Shown: positions 44,998 through 51,742 of the stretch, piece after piece
Layout: every line of letters begins with the position of its first letter
How positions within the stretch are numbered: the stretch's first letter is position 1
The notes under the pieces: generated by a model
Told to the model about the DNA's origin: nothing
Databases searched by the model: none
What the model saw: the letters and a program-made list of their open reading frames with translations, nothing else
Origin: Bacillota bacterium
GTDB lineage: Bacteria > Bacillota > Bacilli > Paenibacillales > NBRC-103111
Assembly (NCBI GenBank): GCA_023386955.1
Contig: JAEWIS010000007.1
Coordinates: 22,551 to 86,550, forward strand
Length of the DNA: 64,000 nt
Direction: 5' to 3'
Translations under genes and position numbers: made by a program

Positions 44998-45253
44998 GGC
45001 GGATCATTCCAATTTCCTGCATATGAAGCAGAAAAGCCTCAATATCCCCTTCCGCTTCCTTGCTGTCGATCTCATAACGCGTGGCAATATGCCCGGCCAG
45101 GGAGGAAACCGTCTGCGGCTCCTTCAGCAGACCCCAGCATACACCGCCCACCTCATTGATTTTGGTCACAGTAAATTGGTCGGGGTGCAGGATAATCCAT
45201 TCCTGATCCAGCTCTACAGCCTCCGAGTCGGTTGCGCGGATAAAGGTCGCCAT
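44987..45253 (-). CDS. PqqD-family RiPP recognition element (B1-like)
   Basis: The 88-residue protein is a stand-alone PqqD fold: DQEWIILHPDQFTVTKINEVGGVCWGLLKEPQTVSSLAGHIATRYEIDSKEAEGDIEAFLLHMQEIGMI. The text after the beta strands (N-x-x-G-x-x-x-W-x-x-L) is the family hallmark. Such RREs bind the YxxP part of precursor leaders and present the peptide to partner enzymes; lasso-peptide B1 proteins are the closest functional analogue. TAATG links it to the kinase gene upstream, and GGAG lies 8 bases before the start. Its likely client is the 53-residue peptide encoded at 50743-50904. Confidence 0.88.
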   Translation of the reverse strand: MATFIRATDSEAVELDQEWIILHPDQFTVTKINEVGGVCWGLLKEPQTVSSLAGHIATRYEIDSKEAEGDIEAFLLHMQEIGMIRHAG

Positions 45254-46041
45254 TAGCAGATCTCCTTCCAGAATGCGTCGTTTTTTTGAAAATACAGCTC
45301 ATACGCCGGAATATTGGCAATAAGATGCTGGAACAGCTTCATGATCTTCACCGTATCACTGGGCATGTGGGGCCAATAGAAGATCTTGCCGAACAGCTCC
45401 ATCATGGCAGCAGACTTCCCCAGCACGATCCGCTTGATCTCCGGGGACTGGCGGAGAAACTGGATGGCCGCCAGCTCGCAGCCGTCCCCGTGGTACGGCA
45501 TCTCCAGCCCGCTGCGGAAGGGGGAGTCGAACACCGTCACCCTGCCCTCCTCCACTTTCAGGATGGTCGCTTCATCGGACAGCACCTGCCGGGGCAGGGA
45601 TAGCCACGCCACAGTGGACTTGCCTGCGCCGGAGTGTCCGGCGAAAAGATACGCTTTGCCCGCCTCCATCACACACGAGGAATGGACGAGAAGCCCCCAG
45701 CCCTTGTGCACAATATAAGAGCTGTACAGGTTCATCAGGGCATGCTTCAAGGCAAAATCATCGTATACGGAAATCTGGGCCTGCCCGAAGTCTTCGGAAA
45801 TCCGGATCTGGTAATCCGTCCGCCGGAAGAAGATCTCCCCCTCCTCCACCGAGGAAGCCACATCAAAGCTGACAAAAGGCTCGCCATACCCTGCCGCCAG
45901 CTCCACCTCCAGATCAGGCGCTGCGCCGGAAACCCCGTCCAGAACCTGGAACTTGGTGCGGATATAGGCCTTCACCCATTCCGTTTCCGCCAAAAAGCGG
46001 ATATGATGCTCCCCCACCCGGGTATCGATCATCGCTATCAT
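45253..46041 (-). CDS. HPr kinase-like peptide kinase
   Basis: The 262-residue protein starts MIAMIDTRVGEHHIRF, with GGAGG 7 bases upstream. The C-terminal half is an HPrK/P-type P-loop kinase: LLVHSSCVMEAGKAYLFAGHSGAGKST (P-loop at about 135-142), LSDEATIL for the metal-binding acid, and PFRSGLE. The N-terminal HPrK domain is replaced by an unrelated beta-rich region. In paeninodin-type lasso clusters, kinases of this kind phosphorylate a Ser of the precursor peptide. Here the target is plausibly one of the core Ser/Thr of the orphan precursor. The gene overlaps its neighbour by TAATG. Confidence 0.88.
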   Translation of the reverse strand: MIAMIDTRVGEHHIRFLAETEWVKAYIRTKFQVLDGVSGAAPDLEVELAAGYGEPFVSFDVASSVEEGEIFFRRTDYQIRISEDFGQAQISVYDDFALKHALMNLYSSYIVHKGWGLLVHSSCVMEAGKAYLFAGHSGAGKSTVAWLSLPRQVLSDEATILKVEEGRVTVFDSPFRSGLEMPYHGDGCELAAIQFLRQSPEIKRIVLGKSAAMMELFGKIFYWPHMPSDTVKIMKLFQHLIANIPAYELYFQKNDAFWKEIC

Positions 46042-46054
46042 GGTCCGTCCTCCT

Positions 46055-47068
46055 TCAATTCCCCTCAAAGGATGAATATTTGGCCGTATGCTCGTAGATC
46101 TGCTTTTGAGACATAATGGTATGCTTCAGGGTATCGAAAATCTGGAACTTGAAGAAGGAGACATACCGGTAATATTCCATATCCTTCACGCCGGTCTGTT
46201 TTTTGACGATGGCGGAGTAGGACCACGCCGTCTCCACAAGGGGAAAGGGCAAGGACCGGGAAGCGGGAAGCTCGGGAAACAGCCCGCAGGCAATGGACAG
46301 AGCGATTTTTACCCGTTTGGCCGTTTTATCCGATGCCGCTTCCCTCAGCAGCCGTCCCATATCGATGCGTGTCCCTGCCGCAGCCAGAATCTGGACAATA
46401 TCCATCACATACTTCATGGAATCCATCCGGTGGCGCATGCCGTGCAGGCATATAAAATACAGGGTATGAGTGGGGCTAAGCTCCTTCACGTGGCGGTAGC
46501 CCGCAATCTCCCCGGCCTCCTCCCAAAACCTCCGGTCATCCAGACTGGACCAATTCTTCTTGTCCAGCGTCCAATGCAGCTCCACAGCCAAGGCATCCTG
46601 GCCCGGCCCTGTCGCCTTGGCCAGCACCACATGATTATGTACCTGCTTATCCTTTTGGAAATGGAGAGCCTCCACACATTGCTCCGCCCGCTTCAGATCC
46701 TCCGGATGGACCAGAAGATCGATATCCGAACTGGGACGTGAAGCCATATGGCCGAAGTACCCCTCCGCAAAACGGGGACCCTTCAGCGGAATCACCGGAA
46801 TTGCCGCACCCTCAAAGGCGGCGAGGATTTCCCGTTCCATTTTTTGAATATAAAGGTTTTGAACCAAGGACTGCTGGTAATCCTGCTTCAGGGCGTTCCG
46901 GAAAAAAGCGGGGGTCTCGTCAAGCAGCCCTTTTCCCCGTAAAAAATGGCAGATCTGCGGCCCCACGCCGGACAAACGGATGTCCTTCAGCGCCAGCTTA
47001 TACTCCTCTTCTCCCCAAGCGGGAAGAGGCTTCCCATTTCCGAAAATCGGCTCCAGCAATGCGATCAA
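46055..47068 (-). CDS. NTP_transf_5-type nucleotidyltransferase
   Basis: The 337-residue protein has the uncharacterised nucleotidyltransferase fold of NTP_transf_5. Its motifs are IPVIPLKGPRFAEGYFG, SRPSSDIDLLVHPEDLKRA (the D-x-D pair for metal and NTP) and VELHWTLDKKNW. This family recurs in paeninodin-like lasso clusters, with unproven function. An upstream ATG (47095) lies inside the operator and has no ribosome site. A TTG at 47068, 10 bases after GGGGGG, fits better, giving LIALLEPIFGNG at the N-terminus. First gene of the five-gene operon. Confidence 0.85.
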   Translation of the reverse strand: MIALLEPIFGNGKPLPAWGEEEYKLALKDIRLSGVGPQICHFLRGKGLLDETPAFFRNALKQDYQQSLVQNLYIQKMEREILAAFEGAAIPVIPLKGPRFAEGYFGHMASRPSSDIDLLVHPEDLKRAEQCVEALHFQKDKQVHNHVVLAKATGPGQDALAVELHWTLDKKNWSSLDDRRFWEEAGEIAGYRHVKELSPTHTLYFICLHGMRHRMDSMKYVMDIVQILAAAGTRIDMGRLLREAASDKTAKRVKIALSIACGLFPELPASRSLPFPLVETAWSYSAIVKKQTGVKDMEYYRYVSFFKFQIFDTLKHTIMSQKQIYEHTAKYSSFEGN

Positions 47069-47095
47069 TTGGTTCAAACCCCCCGGTCTTATCAT

Positions 47096-47147
47096 GATAC
47101 ATTTTGTATCGTGATTTTACTTTATTACAGGTCATTTCCGAAGTCAA
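47096..47147 (-). promoter_or_regulatory. Promoter and operator of the peptide-maturation operon
   Basis: Reading leftward, TTGACT (47142-47147), 17 bp and TAAAGT (47119-47124) form a sigma-A promoter. The dyad GATACAAAATGTATC (47096-47110) begins 8 bp past the -10, over the predicted start point. It is the same 15-bp operator sequence, and the same geometry within 1 bp, as in front of the orphan precursor gene. Confidence 0.82.
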
Positions 47148-47162
47148 GGCCAACTGGAAATT

Positions 47163-47192
47163 TTAAAGCAAAGGCGCCCTTATCGGGCGCCC
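47163..47192 (-). terminator. Terminator of the glycosidase gene
   Basis: Reading leftward, GGCGCCC and GGGCGCC (47173-47179 and 47186-47192) form a stem, followed by TTTGCTTT. It lies 16 bp after the glycosidase stop. Confidence 0.85.
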
Positions 47193-47207
47193 GTTGGCAG
47201 CTATCGG

Positions 47208-50084
47208 TTATGGCCACAATACTCCTCTGACGTCGTAATCCCATCGGGGATAACGGGTGGTGAGGCCTTTGGCCTCCAGGGAAATCTTGACTCCCTCTCC
47301 AACCAGCAGATCGGGAATAGTCACTGTCACCTTCTCATTTTTCTTCACAGCCACGGTTTTGCCTTGAGAGGAGGCCGGAGCCACCAGCTGCTTGGGCTGG
47401 CTTTCACTGCCCCAATACAGCATGACGGTTTGCGCCGAATTGTAGCGGGAGACATACTGATGGTTCAGATCATAAGCCTCTCCCGCCTTCAAATCCGCAT
47501 CTCCCCGCAATAAACCTGCGCAGGGATTAATTACATTTTTCCCGTTGATGGTCAATTCATTGTTGCAGGCGCCGGATTGGGCTAGGAAGGTATACCGTTC
47601 GGAAAACTGCGGGATCACGGTTCCGGCCCAACGGTAAGAGCCCGTTTTGGGCGGCAGATCACCGTTGTAGTTGATGTTGGAGACACGACGTTCATATACC
47701 TTCTTCTGGAAGGCCGCATCCTGGTAATATTCCTCCTTGAAGCTGCCCTTCTGCCTGTACGGATAGGTGCCCCAGGTGATCTTGGCAGTTCCGTCCACGT
47801 TGGAGACGAAGGTCAGCTCCGTTGAGCCGTTGGCATTTTTCTTCATGACAGGAGAGGAAATGACCGGCCCCTCCGCCGCCTCATCAATCAGGAGGAAACG
47901 GGGATAATCCACGGCATCCACCTGCACCGTGATGGTGGTATCCGTCGATTTTACGATTCCCAATCCCGAGGTGGTGCCGGTTATGGGATCATAGCTTTGA
48001 ACACGGGCCCCCTTGCCGTTCACATTGGACAGGGTAAGCGTGAAGGCTTGCGGCGGCAGAGCGTATCTGGCCGGATCGGACACATTCTTCGTCGTATCCC
48101 AAACTTGGGCCACATCCCGGGTCACCACATAATACCCGATGGCAAACTTGCCGGCATCCAGCTGGTATGGGAGAACAGCGAAGTCCTGGGACATATAAAT
48201 ATCCGGGTTCTCCTTGGTTCCGTTGCCCTTCACCACAACCTTGGGATTCTTCTGGGTCCATTCCTCCACCTTCAGAGGCCGCGGGTTTTCGATGTCCACA
48301 CCGTGCTGCATCAGCTTCGTTACATTAGCGATGGCCGCCAGCTGTGCGCCTGCTTTGGCCCGGACGGAATCCGTCAGCACATACTTGGCCTCCGCCAGCG
48401 CCGTGAAGAAGGCCTCCGGAATCACACCCAAGGAGCCGTCGCCGCCTTTGGCCGCGTAGATGGTATAGGTCTCGATGCCCTTATGGCCGAAAAAGGCGAA
48501 GCTGCGCAGGGTTGTTTTGGCTCCCATGCTGTGCATCAGACCGGCATAACCGGGATGTATGGAACTCACTCCCAAGGACTGGAGCGCCTTGGACCATCCC
48601 TGACGGTCGAAGTTCCCCTCCGTCATCCATACCTCCGCCTGTTTGCCGTTGCCCGGATTGGCGTAGCGGAAATGCATCGGGAACGAATTGGGGAAAGGCT
48701 GCAGATCCCGGACCACATTCTCGGTTTTGTAGCCGGAGAACCAATATTCAGGGAAGGAGGCAATATGGCTGGGTACAAAATTGCTCCCCGGCACAATCTT
48801 GTTGGCGGAATTGGGCTTCAGTGTGCCGTCCATCGTACCCAGGGCATTCAGTGTAGGTTCATCTTTTTTGGAATAGGCTTGCGGGTTAATCAAGGAGTTA
48901 TTGTCCATATAACCGGTGTAATAATGACGGCTGAAGCCGCTTTGTCCTGACCACTGCTCCACTCCGTTGTCCCATGGACGCTGATTGGAGAAGCCGCTGA
49001 TCACCCGGACACCCGGCAGATTGTTTTTGGAATCAGCGACAAGTGCGGCCGTATGCGGCAGCAGCACCTCGGAGCCCTTGATTTCCCGGTCCCCCTGCTT
49101 AAACGTGTGGTATTGGGAGAACTCCAGCTTGGGTGAATAATAATTGTTAATATCCAGGAAATGGGAGCCGAAGGTCATTTCATTCCAGACCTCCATATCA
49201 AACCCAGCATCAGCAGAATTTCCGGTATTCATCACCCGCTTCACGAAGGAGGCCGTATTCTTCACATAAGCGAGCCAGCCGTCCAGCGTTTCCTGGGCTG
49301 CAGGGTTGGGGGTACCATCTGCAAACACCGTTCCCCCTATGGGCTGGACAATAAGCTTGTTTAATTCAATGGCACCCGCAGACAGGGCCTTGGGAAGCGG
49401 CGCAGACAGCTGGCAGATTCCGGTAGCTGGATCGCAGCCGGTGATCACCGGATACATGGTCTGGTAAGCCATTCCCTTCAGTCCCGTATAACCGGGGACA
49501 ATGCCGTTTATGTTGTCCACTTGGATTTCCGTGCTGTCTTTAGGGGCAGCCTTCACCAATTGAACCTTCCAGCCTTTGGTCGGAACAGGGTTGCCGGAAT
49601 TGGCGTTCAGGAGAATGAGGGGACGGATGTTATGCTTTTTGAGGGCCTGCAGAATAGTGGTAAACTGCTGCTCCCTGGCCGGGTCCAGCTTGGAGGGATC
49701 ATCGTAGGTGTAATTCCCCCAGTTGATTTCCACACGGGCAGTTCCGAAACCCGCCTCCGACAGAAGCTGTGCCGTAGCATCCGCTTCATCAGGACTCACA
49801 TTGAAGACAATTCCCAGGGTTTCCCTCCATCTGTTGGCATCCCAGGTGTCCATATACGCCCGCCATGGCGAGTAGTAGAAGGAATGGGTGCCAAAATCAA
49901 TTTCCTGCTGAATCCAGTCAGCATAAGGCATGGTCGTCCCTCCTTGTTTCGTGATGTTTTCCCCGGCGGCGAGGGCGGTCGTATCGGGGAAGATACGGGA
50001 ATCTGCGGAGGGATAAAAAATAAGGACGGCAAGGAGCACAAGACATAACATGAATTTTGCGGCGGACAGCGGTTTCTTTTCCAA
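47208..50084 (-). CDS. Secreted clan-A glycoside hydrolase with PA14-like domain
   Basis: The TTG start (MEKKPLSAAKFMLCLVLL) is chosen because GAGAGGA lies 6 bases upstream; this gives 958 residues and a signal peptide ending near TALAAG. The catalytic part (about 60-560) reads as a (beta/alpha)8 barrel. FDMEVWNEMTFG supplies the acid/base Glu after Asn, and AEVWMTEGNFD supplies the probable nucleophile, as in GH39/GH5-like clan GH-A enzymes. The C-terminal region (about 790-900: YRWAGTVIPQFSERYTFLAQ...INGKNV) looks PA14-like, a carbohydrate-binding fold. It probably trims exopolysaccharide outside the cell. A GATACA operator lies upstream. Confidence 0.85.
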   Translation of the reverse strand: MEKKPLSAAKFMLCLVLLAVLIFYPSADSRIFPDTTALAAGENITKQGGTTMPYADWIQQEIDFGTHSFYYSPWRAYMDTWDANRWRETLGIVFNVSPDEADATAQLLSEAGFGTARVEINWGNYTYDDPSKLDPAREQQFTTILQALKKHNIRPLILLNANSGNPVPTKGWKVQLVKAAPKDSTEIQVDNINGIVPGYTGLKGMAYQTMYPVITGCDPATGICQLSAPLPKALSAGAIELNKLIVQPIGGTVFADGTPNPAAQETLDGWLAYVKNTASFVKRVMNTGNSADAGFDMEVWNEMTFGSHFLDINNYYSPKLEFSQYHTFKQGDREIKGSEVLLPHTAALVADSKNNLPGVRVISGFSNQRPWDNGVEQWSGQSGFSRHYYTGYMDNNSLINPQAYSKKDEPTLNALGTMDGTLKPNSANKIVPGSNFVPSHIASFPEYWFSGYKTENVVRDLQPFPNSFPMHFRYANPGNGKQAEVWMTEGNFDRQGWSKALQSLGVSSIHPGYAGLMHSMGAKTTLRSFAFFGHKGIETYTIYAAKGGDGSLGVIPEAFFTALAEAKYVLTDSVRAKAGAQLAAIANVTKLMQHGVDIENPRPLKVEEWTQKNPKVVVKGNGTKENPDIYMSQDFAVLPYQLDAGKFAIGYYVVTRDVAQVWDTTKNVSDPARYALPPQAFTLTLSNVNGKGARVQSYDPITGTTSGLGIVKSTDTTITVQVDAVDYPRFLLIDEAAEGPVISSPVMKKNANGSTELTFVSNVDGTAKITWGTYPYRQKGSFKEEYYQDAAFQKKVYERRVSNINYNGDLPPKTGSYRWAGTVIPQFSERYTFLAQSGACNNELTINGKNVINPCAGLLRGDADLKAGEAYDLNHQYVSRYNSAQTVMLYWGSESQPKQLVAPASSQGKTVAVKKNEKVTVTIPDLLVGEGVKISLEAKGLTTRYPRWDYDVRGVLWP

Positions 50085-50204
50085 CACAATTCCTCTCTTT
50101 CGTGCCCTCGTCATATGCTATGCCCACAGGCGGACGGGGGACTCCATTATTTGTCCCATTTAGGGACTTTTCTTTTGGAAGCAAATTTATTATGATATAT
50201 ATAT

Positions 50205-50219
50205 GATACACATTGTATC
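50205..50219. promoter_or_regulatory. GATACA operator between glycosidase and XRE genes
   Basis: GATACACATTGTATC has 6 of 7 arm positions matched. Reading leftward, TATATA directly follows at the spacing of the EPS promoters (one base after the dyad), but the matching -35 (TTTTTC) is poor. It could control the glycosidase, the XRE gene, or both. Confidence 0.65.
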
Positions 50220-50377
50220 GGAAAAACCGGGGAGTTTCAATAATTCCTGCTTATACCATCTCCTCGAATCGGCGACTTTATCAGGATATTGCATATTCCA
50301 AGGCATAAATCGGGATCTACTTTGGACGGAAGGCGATATCTATAATAAAAGCTTATGTATAGAGAAAGGGGTAAGAT

Positions 50378-50614
50378 ATGATCACCTGCGGGGAACAGAT
50401 TACCTATTTGCGGGAGCAAAAGGGACTTACTCAGGAGGAGCTTGCTAACAAGCTGGGAATTTCCCGTTCCGCCCTCTCCCATTATGAGAAAAATCGGAGA
50501 GAGCCGGAGTTTCAGCTTCTGAGTGACATTGCGGATTTATTCGGGGTATCCCTGGACTTCCTTTTCGGGCGAACACCGAAGCATACGGATTATGAAGAAA
50601 CCCGTGACCTGTAG
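50378..50614 (+). CDS. Small XRE-family HTH repressor (78 aa)
   Basis: The protein is almost only a Cro/C1-type helix-turn-helix (EQITYLREQKGLTQEELANKLGISRSALSHYEKNRREPEFQLLSDIADLFGVSLDFLFGR), with a short acidic tail. AAGGGG precedes the ATG by 6 bases, and TATAAT (50341-50346) lies 32 bp upstream. It sits between a GATACA operator (50205) and the promoter/operator of the peptide gene (50702). This makes it the best candidate for the protein that binds the GATACA dyads. The small size recalls SinR-type matrix regulators, without implying orthology. Confidence 0.93.
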   Translation: MITCGEQITYLREQKGLTQEELANKLGISRSALSHYEKNRREPEFQLLSDIADLFGVSLDFLFGRTPKHTDYEETRDL

Positions 50615-50663
50615 GACATCCGATTGCCAAAAAAAAGATTCTGCAAAAATCTTGCATTTCGGC

Positions 50664-50716
50664 TTTACAAGTGAAAAAGGATCTTGTATATTATCTACAA
50701 AGATACATTTTGTATC
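50664..50716 (+). promoter_or_regulatory. Promoter and operator of the orphan precursor-peptide gene
   Basis: TTTACA (50664-50669), 17 bp and TATATT (50687-50692) form the promoter. GATACATTTTGTATC (50702-50716) starts 9 bp past the -10. The dyad is identical to that of the maturation operon at 47096-47110, and the geometry is the same within 1 bp. Confidence 0.82.
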
Positions 50717-50742
50717 TTTAATACGAGAAAGGGTGATACAAT

Positions 50743-50904
50743 ATGAAGCTGAACTATGTGAAACCGGCAGTACTGGAGCATGCTCCCATCGCTTTCGAAA
50801 CAGCAGTGTCTTCCTGCAATCCTCCCAGCGTACCGGTTAATGCTCCCGGCATTGGGGATATCTGCGTGAACCCTGACCAAACCTGGGAGCCTTACAACCC
50901 GTAA
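50743..50904 (+). CDS. Candidate RiPP precursor peptide (53 aa)
   Basis: The ATG follows AAAGGGTGA by 6 bases, just after a strong promoter and operator. Translation gives a leader-like start (MKLNYVKPAVLEHAPIAF) with the Y-x-x-P-x-x-L pattern that PqqD-type recognition elements bind, then ETAVSSC. A Pro-rich core with two Cys (residues 25 and 41) follows: CNPPSVPVNAPGIGDIC and VNPDQTWEPYNP. Ser, Thr and Asp in the core could be modified. It shares its operator with the kinase/RRE/peptidase/exporter operon 3.6 kb away. No lasso cyclase or lanthionine synthetase is encoded in the window, so the modification class is open. Confidence 0.72.
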   Translation: MKLNYVKPAVLEHAPIAFETAVSSCNPPSVPVNAPGIGDICVNPDQTWEPYNP

Positions 50905-50936
50905 GATGGCCCACTATGGACAGCGGGCATCCATAT

Positions 50937-51046
50937 AAGGGCGTTCCCCCTTCTTTCCCCAGTTTGCCGGGGACGCCCTTGCGGGATGCACGTCTACAAT
51001 TGAAGAAAAGTTCACTCCGGTCTGAGGCGTTGTCTCAGGCTTTTTT
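50937..51046 (+). terminator. Stem-loop and terminator after the peptide gene
   Basis: A 12-bp stem (AAGGGCGTTCCCC at 50937 with GGGGACGCCCTT ending at 50980) lacks a U-tract and may stabilise the short mRNA. A second hairpin, GTCTGAG/CTCAGGC (51020-51040), is followed by TTTTTTGTTTT, a proper intrinsic terminator upstream of the Nudix gene. Confidence 0.75.
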
Positions 51047-51107
51047 GTTTTGTGATAAACTGGTAGAAGCAACCATCATCATCCCCCAACTAGGAGGCGT
51101 TACCGGA

Positions 51108-51734
51108 ATGGATCCCCAATGGCTGGTCTGGGCCAAGCAGATTCAGGCCATATCCCAATCGGGACTGGCCTATGTGAAGGATATCTACGATAAGGAGCGT
51201 TACGAAATGCTCCGGGAGCTTGCAATTGAGATCATGGAGCAGTATACAGACGCAGACAAGGAACAGATCCGTATGGCCTTCGCCTCGGATACGGGCTATG
51301 CCACACCCAAAACCGACATCCGGGCCGTTGTGATGCAGGAGGGCAAGCTTCTTTTGGTGCGGGAGCGGACCGACGGCGGCTGGGCCCTTCCCGGCGGCTG
51401 GGCGGATATAGGGTACTCCCCGTTCCAGATAGCTGTGAAGGAAACCCGGGAGGAGTCGGGCTACGAGGTGAAAGCCGACCGGCTGCTGGCCGTATTGGAC
51501 AAGCAAAACCACGGGCACCCGCCGTCCCCGTGGCATATCTACAAAATATTTATCGCCTGCTCCATTGTGGGAGGCGCCGCTGCAGCCGGCGAGGGTACCC
51601 TGGAAACCTCCGAGGTGGGCTTTTTCTCTCCGGACAGCCTGCCCCCCTTATCGGCAGAGCGCAATACGGTAGAACAGCTGCAAACCATGGTCCGGCTATA
51701 TCTGGACCCCCAAGCCCAGCCATTGTGTGATTAA
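51108..51734 (+). CDS. Nudix hydrolase with N-terminal Nudix_N domain
   Basis: The start MDPQWLVWAKQIQAISQSGLAY follows GGAGG by 10 bases, giving 208 residues. Residues 1-60 are the helical Nudix_hydro_N extension. The Nudix box GGWADIGYSPFQIAVKETREESGYEV (about 105-130) keeps REESG, but the usual first Glu after the GG loop is not at the canonical place. Members hydrolyse ADP-ribose or other nucleoside diphosphates; the location next to NAD-salvage genes fits. It is convergent with pncB, with only 8 bp between stops. Confidence 0.9.
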   Translation: MDPQWLVWAKQIQAISQSGLAYVKDIYDKERYEMLRELAIEIMEQYTDADKEQIRMAFASDTGYATPKTDIRAVVMQEGKLLLVRERTDGGWALPGGWADIGYSPFQIAVKETREESGYEVKADRLLAVLDKQNHGHPPSPWHIYKIFIACSIVGGAAAAGEGTLETSEVGFFSPDSLPPLSAERNTVEQLQTMVRLYLDPQAQPLCD

Positions 51735-51742
51735 CTCCGTTT

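Noticed and set aside
46055..47095. Nucleotidyltransferase start at ATG 47095
   Set aside because: That ATG abuts the operator dyad, has no ribosome site and would lie at or before the predicted transcription start; TTG 47068 fits better.
42431..50904. Calling the cluster a complete lasso-peptide locus
   Set aside because: No Asn-synthetase-like cyclase and no transglutaminase-like B2 protease can be found on either strand, and the precursor core lacks a clear ring pattern (Gly/Ala/Ser/Cys at 1 with Asp/Glu at 7-9 after a -2 Thr).
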